The position numbers and the translations under genes were made by a program. Shown one piece after another: positions 46,690-57,345 of a stretch of 64,000 bases of DNA. The notes below the pieces were generated by a model that saw only the letters and a program-made list of their open reading frames with translations, made no database searches and had not been told where the DNA came from. Origin of the DNA: Pseudevernia furfuracea. Lineage: Eukaryota > Ascomycota > Lecanoromycetes > Lecanorales > Parmeliaceae. The first letter of the stretch is position 1. Each line of letters begins with the position of its first letter. Location: the NCBI GenBank assembly GCA_022315425.1, contig JAIUPT010000039.1, positions 558,001 to 622,000 on the forward strand. Direction: 5' to 3'.

Positions 46690-47280
46690 CTACCTCCCCC
46701 CTTCGAAAAGACATGTTCTCATGGCTGTACTAGAGTCGTTCGCTATGCATACAAGTGCAAGAAAGATAAAAAGTAGAAAACATGGTGCTGAGGGCTGACG
46801 CTATTCTTTTCTGCTGTGAAGCTAACACTCAGTTGCTTCGATGACGTCTTGACGATGTTATGTCGCTAGCATGACGTTATGCGGTCGTAGGGGTGCTGAA
46901 ATGGTCTTCATTGGTGAAGAGTTGAAGAAATGGTGACAATTAATGGTTTTTGGTGGAGGTGGTCTATAAGAAAGTTGATTTGCGGTCGGAGAAGAAAATC
47001 GCTGAATAAAGGCCTATTATTGATTCGTTAGACGACTCGAACCGTTAGTCGCGCGCTAAAGACGTCACGTCGTTGCTTTCTCAGTGTCGACGCAACATTT
47101 GCCTTCTATTGCAGCAGGATTGGCCTGATTCGATGTCTCAGGGCCATTGCTGAAGGTGTAATAGGGTTCAGCAAGTACTGAGCAGGGTTATGGGACCAGG
47201 GGGACCTGCGGGACAGACGCCTAGTCGGGTAGTGGGCGGAAGGGTTCTGAGAGGTGAACGCAGGCCTGAGACTGAGTATT
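46690..47280 (-). other. Element H 3' untranslated region
   Basis: GC-richer, with C-run (purine on minus), then sequence homologous to the 3' regions of B, C and D (TGACGTCTTGACGATG and GGAGAAGAAA blocks). The open frame at 47221-47409 is antisense to the pol end. Confidence 0.6.
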
Positions 47281-47289
47281 GCAGTATTT

Positions 47290-50200
47290 GTAGACGTTGA
47301 ATCGTCTAGCGAAGGGCCTTGAGGTATTTCTTATGAAATTCTTCGACGACGTCCTTGACGTTGTCGAACTCGCCCCTGTCGGCGTCATATCAGGTGAGGT
47401 CTTTGTCAAAGCCTTTTCAATTGACTTGATATTTGAGTCGACCCCAAGGCTTTTTGAAAGCGAGGATATCGTCTACTACTCATTCTTTTAAGTCGTTAAT
47501 CATTGTTGACTTCGAGAGAGAATTCTTCTGACTCGATAAGAGGTCTGTGACGACTAGACTCAACAATTTGAGACTGAAAACGTCATGTATTCGCATGATT
47601 TTGAGCAGTTTCAGTCTATACGACGAATCTATCAAGGCCTTGATCTTGAATGAATCATATTTCTTGTCATCAAGTTTCTTAAAAGGTCGAGTGCTGATGA
47701 TGTTTTTGCTGTTGAGGAAGATCAAATCTTCTTTCTTGAATTTGACGTTCAGTCTATGCTGATTTACCTGGGCAATCATGACTCTCTGAGCTCTGTTTAT
47801 ATTGTCTCGAATGTATTTCAAGATCTTTTGCATGTTGTCAGCAATGTTTTCGATCTTGACGGCGTCTAGGCGTTTTCGAGTGATAGCGTAGGTCGTGAAG
47901 TCCTTGCTAAAGCTTATGCGTGAATGGAATTCTTTATTGACATAGAACGAGATGACTTCGATGAACGACGAGACTTCGTCGTTGTCTGCGAATTCCGCCA
48001 TGAATATTCACTTAGCCCAGTCGTCTTACATGTAATTGCAATAGGTTCGCAGATAACGTTCAAGGTCTTGATTGCTGCGTTTCATCTAATCGTCTGTCTG
48101 AGAGTGAAATGCGATGAATAGTTTTGCTGTAATGTCAAGGCGTGTGTAGAAAGACTTTCACACAGTGATAATAAACTAAGAATCTCGATTCGATACTATT
48201 GATGACGATAGTTCGTGAAGGCGAAAGATATGATTGACGAGCATTTTCGTAGTGTATTCGACTGAGGTGTCTTCGTTAGTGACAGTGTATGAAATATAGT
48301 AACGTTTCTTGGTCAGTCGATTCACTATTACAAAAATGACGTTATGTTCTTTCGATTGTGATAGGTCGACGATAAAATTCATAAATATGTTCTGTTAACG
48401 TTTCTGTGAAATTGAGAGGGGCTGAATTAGACCGTGTTCGCGATCTCTAGACGTCTTGAATCTCTAACATTTGTAGTAGTTACGAATATAAGTGATCATC
48501 GTGTTCTTCATATCTCGTTAGTAGTATTCACGACGAAGCAACTTATACGTTCGATTAATCTCTGAGTGATCGTAAGCGAGTTGATCATGAATCTCGATAA
48601 TAAGGTTAGTGTACATTTGCTGAGGGACTCATAGTCTGTTCTTGTGATATAGTATGTCGTCGTTCATCGAGCATTTGACGAGAGTGATGTTATTTAGTTT
48701 CTTCTTGTCTTCGATAATCGCGTCACGAATTTTAGAGCACTCCTCGTTATTCTTATTGACGATGATCACTCTATGATAAATGAAGTCGTCAATTGCATTG
48801 ATGACGTATTTCGTGTTATCGAGTTTCAAGCGATCTGGAGTTAGAATGATTTGATACTGTTGTTTAACCCTTTCGTCGTTGAGACTGCTAGATTTTGATT
48901 CAGTCATTCTGATAAGAACGTCTGTCTTAACATTTTGTGAACCAGATCTGTAGACTATTTTGATATTGTATTCGAAAAGCATATTCAAATAACGGGCCTG
49001 TCGACGGCTAAGGTCTCTTTCTTCGGCGAAGTACATTAGATTCTTATGATCAGTGAAGATCTTGACTGGGACGTTCGTGCATTTCAATTCGGGTCGTCAG
49101 TGCTCGAGGCAACGAATAATGATCAGCAACTTCTTGTCATAGATTTAATAATTGCATTTCGTCGATATGAGATTCTTATTATAGAAAGCAACCGAGTGTA
49201 AGACTTCTTCGTCGTCATATTAAGAAAGAATTCCATCGTTGACGTAATCGAAAGAGTCGGTCTCGAGTATAATCTCTTTGAACCTGTCAAAATGACGCAA
49301 GGCTGGGGCCTGAGTGACTACTATTTTGAGTTGATTGAATGCTTGCTGACATGCAGTAGATCACTCAAAAATGACGTCTTTGCGTGTGAGACGAACGAGT
49401 GATTTAACAATTTTCGAGAAGTCTTTGATAAACCGTCTATAAAAATTGCAAAAGTCAACGAAGGACTGAGTTTCCTTGAGGTTGATCGATATACGTCAGT
49501 CGATCACTACGTCAACTTTACTCGAGTTCATTCGTAGGCCTTCGATGAATATGAGAAGCTCCAAGAATTTGATCTCTTGAACGTGGAATTCGCACTTGAG
49601 AATATTCATCTATAGATCGGCCTCTCGTAGTCTCTGAAGAATAAGTCGAACATGTTTGACGTGTTCCTTCTTGATCTTGCTATAAATGAGAATATCGTTC
49701 AGATATGTCTGATAGAAGTCATTCAGGTAGTCGAAAAGAATATCATTCATGTACTGCTGATAATTGACGGGCTCATTGATCAGTTCGAATAACAATATTC
49801 GATACTTATAAGCATCAAGAGACGTGATAAACGTAGTAAAATCTTCGCTGTTAGAGTGCATTCGAAGTTTGTTAAATGCGGCTATGATATCGAGACGTGT
49901 CATGTACTTGTAATCCTGAATTTTGACGAGAACTTCGTCTATCAGGGGAATAAGATAGCGATTTCGCTTTGTTATTTGATTGAGTCTTCTGTAGTCGACA
50001 CAAAATCGCAGGTCATTATTTGACTTCTCAGCGAATAGTATAAGGGAGGCGAATAATGCTTGACTGAGGACTATGAAGCCTTTCTTCAAATGCTCGTTCA
50101 AATACTTCTTGACCTATTTCAACTTTGAATTCGAAATGAAATAGATGCGACTGCGAGAAAGTTTTGCCTTGTCAGCCTCGTCTATAAATTTCAATTTGTG

Positions 50201-50821
50201 ATCACATTCTCGATGAGGAGGCAATTCGTCTATCTTAGACCTGTCGAATACGTCTAAGAAGTCATGATATTCCTTCGACAACTTCTTCTTGACGTTCTCG
50301 AGGGTTAATTTCTTCGTGTTATTGACTCGAATAGTCGTGTATAATTCACAGCATTTCTTGTATTTGAGTTTCGAATGGCATGGGCACGATTCATTGACTG
50401 ATATTCGCGAGTTTCGAACGAACGATAACGATATAGAGTTATGAATCTCGCTTGATGTTATGCTGAACAACTTGTTTATCTTATTACTTGTCAGCATATG
50501 AAACGCAGATACTTCTATTTCTACGATATTCAGTGCATTTGATGACGAGGTTCGTTGTTTCTTTGCGACCCTTGAACTAGAAGTTCTTCGTGATTTAGAA
50601 GGCTGCTCAGAGGAGGATAATGACTCGAAGGCGATCTCGTAGTTCTCGTCTTCGCACGTAGGAGTCGAAGATCGCTTGAGAGTAGATAAGGAAGATATTG
50701 ATGAACTTGATGAACTTGATATAGACAAGAAAGACAAATCCTTCGATAATGACGTTTGATTTTCATCGTGCTCGCAACGACCGAACACGAATAGAATCTT
50801 GTTCTTTAACATATTCAGCAA
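47290..50821 (-). pseudogene. Element H pol: RT, RNase H, integrase, chromodomain
   Basis: Order on minus: a linker with CPCHSKLKYKKC (about 50385); RT 50101-49610 (RFCVDYRRLNQITKRNRYLI, MTRLDIIAAFNKLRM); the active site reads YLNDILIYS with Asn at 49697-49699. RNase H 49087-48629 (KIFTDHKNLMYFAEE, NIKIVYRSGSQNVKTDVL). Integrase core near 48382-48176 (MNFIVDLSQSKEHNVIFVIV, HELSSSIVSNRDS), continuing at 48001-47480. Chromodomain 47480-47300 (VVDDILAFKKPWGRLKYQVN, KGFDKDLT) with Trp codons converted to stops. A YxDD-to-YxND change should abolish polymerase activity. Confidence 0.88.
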
Positions 50822-52626
50822 GACTCTATGCTTGTTTATTTATGATTTATTCAATATCAAGTCGTGTTGTATAAGAGCGATCAACATGGGACATGTCCCT
50901 TCTCTATGATCATTGACGTTCAGTTTAGAAAGGAGATAGTGTGTAATAGGTCTTTTGAACAGTTTTTCATTATAGTCTCGCAATGACTTGAATACAGACA
51001 GTGAGACTACTTCGAGTTTCAATTCTTTGCATGCTTGGGTCACGCGAGACTCATTAAGAACGATGTTGACCCCCGTGCAGTCGCTGTCGATCAGAATGTT
51101 CTTGAAAACGCATTTCTTGTTCTGTGAGAATAGTGTAGTCACTGTTCGAAATAAACGACGTGTCAATGAATCGTTGAGAGTATTCACTAGGCACACTTCG
51201 TCGTTGTCTCTTTTCGTGTCTTTGAAAGAGACTAGACGTTTCTCGAGTCGAAAGAGTCGTTAGACTCAGCATCGTGATACTGTTTCTCGTTGTTAATGAG
51301 GTTCTCAGTGTTATAAGTCTCAATGACATGCAGTCTAGCGTTCAACGCTGCTTTCTTTCCGATCTGAGTCTGCTTATTTGAGCAGTTCTTCTTCTGATGA
51401 CTCGAACGTTCACATTGAAAGCACATATACTCTTTCTTGACCTTGATCACAGAGGTGAAAGATGTCTTGTTAGCAGAGATAAATGATGTGATCGATATAG
51501 CAACGGGAGTGATACGTCTTGTTAAGACGACATAGCTGAGTGAAAGACGACCGAAGCGAGATATATAGATCTTCTTTTGAATCAGAGTCTGTTTAGCGAG
51601 TTTCGTCTGTTTATCGAGATTCTGAGATCGCAGAGTGTTGTTCGTCTTGATTAAGTAGTCTCTCATTGAGAGAAGTGTGATGAAATTTGCACTGAGGTCG
51701 CTGACATCGATAAATTTGATGTTGAGTTTGGGATTCAATTTCTTTGCGAGATCATTCATTAGCGTGCTCTCATTGATAGCCAGCTCTTCATCTAATCGCT
51801 TGAATTTTGTGAAGAAATCGCGAAAAGACAGCTCTGACTCTTGGGTCAGAGAGTCATATTCTCGCCTAGCGTTTGCGCGACGATCGATGTCCTAATAGGA
51901 CTCAGCGAGGTCATTCATGACGTTCTTGACTGTTATATATGGATTAGAGGAGTCGAGTTGACGACGAATGACGACTGTCTCCTAGACATCGCCTTCAACA
52001 CGGTTGACGACATAGATAATCTTAGATCGCTCACTTGGGTAGTGATCTTCGTTAACTATGAGTTTGTTCAGAATGACGTTCGATTAGGCCTGTCAAGTAG
52101 GGTCTACACCGTTTGTAAACATTGCTGAGTTCGGCATGCGAGTGAACTTCTTCGTCTTATTGATTGCAGAAGAAACTTCGGCGAGGGCGAGAGCGGGAGA
52201 GATCTGACCAGACTTAGTCTGCTTGATAGGCTCGTTCGATTTGAATTGTACATGTTCTGCATTCAGGTACTTCTTCTTATATACACGAATGATGTCGTGA
52301 GATTCGAAGAGTTTGATCTGGAGGCGATCGATTTCTTTATGTAATTAATTTCTCTCTTTCTCGACGCGAGACTTCTCTTTGCTCAACGTGTCGTAGTGAA
52401 TGTCTATATGAAGACACTAATCTCGCTCATAGCGAAGGTTTATTAACATTTTCATGATATCGTTTGGTCGCTTCTGGAATCACTGTTGCAACTGGGCAAC
52501 GTTAGAAATCTTTTAGACGTCCTCTATGTTAGTGACGTCATTTTCTGACACGATCGAATAGCGTTTATCCTTTGCTTGCTTCTTCACTGTCTTGAATACG
52601 TCTTTTGTGTTCGTGCTTTCTGACAT
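50822..52626 (-). pseudogene. Element H gag and protease
   Basis: The gag start is at 52626 (MSESTNTKDVFKTVKKQAKD) and is interrupted by a few RIP stops. It continues LAINESTLMNDLAKKLNPKL to a complete CCHC knuckle CFQCERSSHQKKNC (about 51425-51380). The protease-like part at 51196-50840 reads CVFKNILIDSDCTGVNIVLN; the expected D-S/T-G motif is altered (Gly to Asp). Confidence 0.85.
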
Positions 52627-53353
52627 GTTGAATGATTTTCTTTGAAGAGGAAAGAAAAGAAGGAGAGAGTGCTTAAGTTACTTCGAAAAGTAAGGCGGCA
52701 GTCGGGCAGAAGATGTTAGAGAGAATCGAAGTGTTTTCGTTTTTGTTTCGATATTGAAAGAAAAAAGTGTCAAAAAGCTGCGGGATGCCGGTTTTCTTTG
52801 TTTCTGATGCAACTTTTTTGTTTGCTGATCGTTTGACATCTAACAAAGAATGTGAATGTTTTGAAGTGTGTTCTTTGTGAAGGTGTTGTTCTGATGAGGT
52901 GATTTGTTGACAAATTTAGATGTGAAGCCCCGACGGGGTAGAATTTGCGGGCAGAGAAGCAGTATTAGTCTCAGAGAAGGTTTTCTTGCGGAGGGTACTG
53001 TGAAGGCGTTTGTGAATCGAATCGAGCGTCGTTCAGATCCCTTGTATTGGAACGTTTTGTCCTTGAAATGAGACGTTCAGAACTCGGTTTGGATGTGTGG
53101 TTGAGAAAATTTTTTGTGATGATTGGTTTTGATGATTTCTTTCTCATTCGCTAACCTTACGAATGTTTCAGCTATTCTTTATTCTCTGGCTGTCACGAGA
53201 TCGTTTTTCGCCTTGAAAACGATTTACCTGTATGGTAGGCTAACTCAGGGATACGATGTCTCATCAATACTAAGTTCTTGACAAAGCTTCTGTTAGTCAA
53301 CTTCTTTGAATTCGATTGCTGTCACGAATGGAGTGAGGGTGATCTAGTTGTAG
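52627..53353 (-). other. Element H leader
   Basis: No gene. Contains the family leader (AACTTTTTTGTTTGCTGATC, GTTTGACATCTAACAAAGAA, GAAGCCCCGACGGGGTAGAA) shared with A and C, and ends in the primer-binding site. Confidence 0.75.
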
Positions 53354-53559
53354 TGTCAGGACCAGTACAGAGTCAAGTCATGTAGGTGTATTGAATAAGA
53401 CAACTAGATACAGAACAACTATGTACTGGGAGGGAAGGCCATATATGTATGGCTGAGTGAACCTGCCAAGGCACGCTAAGCCTAAAAGGGATAGTGTGTC
53501 AACAAAGGAATGCTAACACAGGCAGGTGTCACCAAGGGATGCGGGGTACGCTCGTAACA
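53354..53559 (-). repeat. Element H 5' LTR
   Basis: 206 bp, little RIPed. The nearest complete repeat to the kinase gene; followed by the TCAAG duplication. Confidence 0.94.
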
Positions 53560-53564
53560 TCAAG

Positions 53565-53619
53565 TGTGTGCCGTTGCCAAGCCGCTAGTAGATAGGGCTG
53601 ATTGCCACTATCTTCAACA
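53565..53619 (-). repeat. Element I 5' LTR, second piece (right edge of the block)
   Basis: 55 bp completing the split LTR, then AATGT duplication. Normal-composition genomic DNA begins at 53620, 86 bp before the kinase start codon. Confidence 0.88.
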
Positions 53620-53705
53620 AATGTTTTTGTGGCGGCGAAGCCGTCGCAAAAGCATTTCTTGTCATATCTATAGTCAAAGTGCGATATCATCAACATTCAT
53701 CGACA

Positions 53706-56574
53706 ATGCAATCGCAAACAATCGACAGCATTCGCTATTTGGATGTTCACAAGCTTATAAAGCTTCTCGAATTGCTATTCGAAAAGGGCACGTATCAAGT
53801 AAAGGTATGTCGAGCTGTCCTTTATAACCGCAGTCTACAACCTAAACATTTGTAATGAATAGAAACGTAACGACATAATTGAATTAAGAGTTCCGAGAAC
53901 ACTGACTGACGTAAGTTTTTTCATCAGCTCCAAAAAGCAGAGCCCTTCTAATATCTTTGGAAGGATGAGCTTGACATCTGTAGAGTCGATTCGGAAGCCT
54001 TCAAATCACATTTCTCCAGCAACAAAGAGGGTTCTAGGCCATTCGAGCGCACTTTTCATGTCGAGCTCCTTCAGCGTAACGAAAACGGCAAACTTCCTGT
54101 GCCTGTACAGCCTGCGAAAGCAAAAGGCAATAGAGAAGCTGATGGGGTACTACTGCTGGAACTTGGCGGACGTGATTCGACATCAAGTGGCCTTTCAGAC
54201 TTCTTGTATTGTATGGAAGTTTCAAATGGACAAACTTCAGAGGTTTTTGAGGTCAAAGCGACGATGTCTTGGTCGGGAAGCGAAGCTAGAGAGAGATCCG
54301 CGAAAGTGACAGAGAAGGTGAGTGTTGGTATTTGATGAGTATGCTCCTGTACTGCGAGAGCAAAGCTGATCATGTAACAGCTAGCTTGCAAACGGCTCCG
54401 CCATGTCACGACACCATCGCAATTTTATCGAGAGTATCAAAATTTGAAATCAGCAAATAGATCGCACCATCCGAACATTGTGCAGATGATCGCGGCATTC
54501 AGGTTCGAAGAAAATCGAGTACAGTTCTACAACCTTTTGTTTCCCTTGGCTATCGGTACCTTAAAACAATTATTCGTGGGGCATTTAGGAATGCCTTCCA
54601 GAGAATTTTGGACCCAATTTGAGGCCCTTGCCAGCGCCGTGGCATATCTCCACAATGAGTGTGACACAGCGCATCGGGACCTCAAGAGCTCCAACATTCT
54701 TCTCTACGAAGATCCAGAAACCTCGGACTTGATTGCTAAAATCGCAGATTTTGGACTTGCTGTCCATCTTCAGGATGCCAAATCTTGGGCATCGGGTACG
54801 GAGGAAAGCCAGTCGGCGCTGAAATATGGCGCACCCGAAATGCGAAAGTATCAGGACCAAATAGCTCAGCCGCCGTCAGCACCGGCGCCAGCCTCCACTA
54901 GGACGTAGGGTGATCATTTCCCCCAGCCAGAAGAACTCCGTGCTGCAGACGTATGGACACTAGGCTGCGTGTTTGTAGAGGTGCTTTCCTTTTTGGTTCT
55001 CGGTCCTACTGGAGGGAGAGAGTTCCGAGATGCGATCACAACGACGAAAGACAATATTACCACGGACCAACTAGACGATGGAGTCAACATCAAAGCGGAA
55101 GTCCTCGAGTGGCTATCCGGACTTGGCAGACTAGATGCACGAGCGAGGGAAATAGGTCCGCTGGTGAAGAGAATGCTAGCCGTAGCCCTCAACAGACCGA
55201 GTTCTACTGCCGTCTGGGAGAGCCTTCTTATGGTATGTGCTCCTTCATGCCCCTTTACCAATCCTTTCATGACTGCCGCTTGCCCTTCTAAATCTCACTG
55301 AGAGTCTAAAATCATTTCTACTACAGTCTAGTTTGACTAGTTTCTCTGATGGAGCCCGTCGGTTGAGATTTACTGATAGCCAATGGGTGCAACGCCCATC
55401 CATGATTGATCTTTGGAAGCACAACATAGAGCTTAAGCTGGGAGCCCCCGTATATTGGTGGCCACTACCTCGTGTTAATCCTTTGTGTGAACCTGGAAGT
55501 ATTCGGATGTCATGGAGGGTGAGTTTTGGTAACGAGGGTTATACTTCATTGCTTTCCACTGAAACCGAAGCGTAGTGGGGCGGACATACACTGTTCCTTG
55601 ACATGCCCGGCTGGCAAGCGAAAGATTATCGGAGGCGCTGTGTGCCAGTGTCTCGAATACCCAATACTCCTACAATACTACCTCTCCACAATATCAACGC
55701 TACATCGGATGATTCCTCGGTACCGAGGCAAATGAGCGCCATAAATCTCGGAGGGAACGACCCGCGATTACACTCTACCCTTCTATCGCCACCGCAAGGT
55801 CTTTCGCTTGGTACTCAAGGCGACCAAGCTGGCGATATACTAGAAGCCCAGCGGCAATTGAGAGAGATATACTGGTGTGTGGATAAAGTTTGGACTGAAC
55901 CTTCGCAAACCTGGCTTTGCACTCTCAGTCAAATAAGTGACGACAGGTTGCTATGCAAGCTCCTTTCAAAGGAGTTCAAAAAGGTCCACGGACTACGTGG
56001 TCAGATATTTTCCTGGAAGAAATGCACCGGTGTCGATTTTATCAGCGTAAGGGTTGGTCTTTCATTAGCCGGTTTTTCACTCTTTTCGAACGGATATCCT
56101 ACTTTAAGACTCTCTAATACATAGCAGTTCCGTCGTCTCTTCAACGGCCAAGATCGAGTGGTCAGAATTGACACTGGCTTACCCGATAAGACAGGCTATG
56201 AGTACGATCTCTTTGAGCCCATGAAAGTACACATGGCGATCGCCGCAGAGCAACTCGTTATCGGCATGTATGAGTCAACTGACCACAACAGAGAGGCAAT
56301 TGGAACCCTAGCCATGATACCTAAAAAGATAAATCCAAATTTGAATTATCAAATGGGTGAGGAAGGCTGGGGTATACATGCTGTTCAGGGCTACTCGCTG
56401 TTCAGGGTTCTTGTTTGGATTACAGGAGTTACGGTTCTTGGATTGGTTTTTGTGCTTTTCTGGCTTATTTTTGTTGATAAGACGGATTTGCAGAATGCTT
56501 TTGTGCCTGCCACCTTTCTGAGTACTATGATTCTAATGGGTTTGACGATTCCGCAGGCGTTAGGTGTTGCTTGA
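53706..56574 (+). pseudogene. Protein kinase with two-TM C-terminus; one in-frame stop
   Basis: Proposed exons 53706-53804, 53863-53910, 53964-54317, 54381-55232, 55327-55518, 55576-56046 and 56125-56574; phases agree (821 codons). Kinase features: a beta-3-like Lys in LACKRLRH, AHRDLKSSNILL (about residue 266), DFGLAV (about 293), KYGAPEM, and DVWTLGCVFVEV. The C-terminal part has WGGHTLFLDMPGWQAKDYRR, then two hydrophobic helices (RVLVWITGVTVLGLVFVLFW and FVPATFLSTMILMGLTIPQA). Catalysis by such kinases is Ser/Thr phosphorylation; the TM end suggests membrane attachment. Odd: TAG at 54906-54908 (codon 343) between APE and DVW. No GT-AG intron keeps frame around it, so the copy is likely inactivated or the base is an error. 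The most upstream exons are short and less certain. Confidence 0.72.
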
Positions 56575-57345
56575 AAATTCAATCTCATTTTCGATGAAAG
56601 TATGGATGTCCCTTCGAAGCGTTGGTATAAGTTTGGTTCAAGGTAGCTGGTAGTCATCTAGCCTCGACGCTAATTCTGTACAGGCTCGCTTTTCAAGTTT
56701 GAGCGACTCCAATGATGCATGATCGGCAGCATTATACTGAGCTCTTCTAGATACTTCGTGATTGTAAGTAGTCCCTTCTGATCAGGAACAACATAAGTAT
56801 GATATCGATCTCCGGCGTTAAACTCCGTGTCGCTTAAATTCCAATACAGTGAGGCGTAATGAGCAAACGCGAGCCGAGCAAGGCAGGAGACAGGCTTAGA
56901 TGTGGCATTGAGTGTTTGTAATTGCGCTACATAACACCATCATGATCTGAGAACGCAGTTTGTACTGCATTCGCAGCACTACACTCTTCCCTCTCATAGC
57001 CGTTTGCGCAGGTAGTAGCTTCGCGCCTCCCATTCCTTTTCGGTCTCGTTTGCCTTTGATAAGAGCCGATCGGACAACGTAGTACTGCGGAGTCATTAGG
57101 CGTGCTGGGTACGGATTTGACAATCTGTACGGCGTGTTCTTACTGCACATAGTTGCTATCGGTCAATTGACTTCATTGGTTCCGCGCTCCACGAATCAGC
57201 TGGGTACACGTGGCTTGACCCCGCCTGCCCTGCATATGCATGTCTTTGACAGGCAAGGAGTTATCTTTTTCGAGAGACTGTCACCTCCCGTCCGTCATAT
57301 CAAGACTGTAAGCACCGTTTAGGAGACTGAATTCTCCTCACACCT
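56575..57345. other. Intergenic DNA, no gene recognised
   Basis: Normal composition; only short unsupported frames on both strands. Holds the promoter of the downstream coiled-coil gene. Confidence 0.45.

Larger units (their letters stand above)
46484..53559 (-). mobile_element. Element H: full-length chromovirus, probable autonomous partner of A-D family
   Basis: 206-bp LTRs (46484-46689 and 53354-53559), TSD TCAAG (46479-46483 and 53560-53564). Minus orientation. The primer-binding site ATCTAGTTGT (53342-53351) complements ACAACTAGAT in the LTR (53400-53409), two bases from the LTR. gag, protease, RT, RNase H, integrase and chromodomain are all present with moderate RIP. LTRs align with those of B and D; the leader (52790-53000) aligns with A and C. 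Confidence 0.93.
5905..53619. mobile_element. Nested, RIP-decayed transposon block (about 48 kb)
   Basis: Continuous repeat DNA between two gene-bearing flanks. Composition is AT-rich and full of TpA, with CpG retained and stop codons at Trp/Gln positions of recognisable gag-pol frames. This fits RIP, which favours CpA-to-TpA. At least twelve elements can be separated by LTR pairs, TSDs or terminal inverted repeats. Decay differs strongly between layers: J, F, G and L are heavily mutated, B, D and H moderately, and A almost not at all. Confidence 0.93.
44950..53619 (-). mobile_element. Element I: non-autonomous copia-type element split by H
   Basis: 133-bp LTRs: 44950-45082, and a second one cut in two (46406-46483 plus 53565-53619; 78+55 bp). 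TSD AATAT/AATGT (44945-44949 and 53620-53624; one RIP change). The primer-binding site GGTTATGAGCCC (minus; plus 46394-46405) lies directly against the right LTR, matching the initiator tRNA-Met anticodon region like element J. The interior 45083-46405 has no ORF but several tandem repeats. Confidence 0.9.

Noticed and set aside
53564..53827. 87-codon frame across the right edge of the block
   Set aside because: It begins inside an LTR and has no recognisable domain; a spliced kinase start at 53706 explains the coding signal better.
54071..54409. Minus-strand open frames over the kinase and HET regions
   Set aside because: They are shadows of plus-strand exons that carry clear family motifs.
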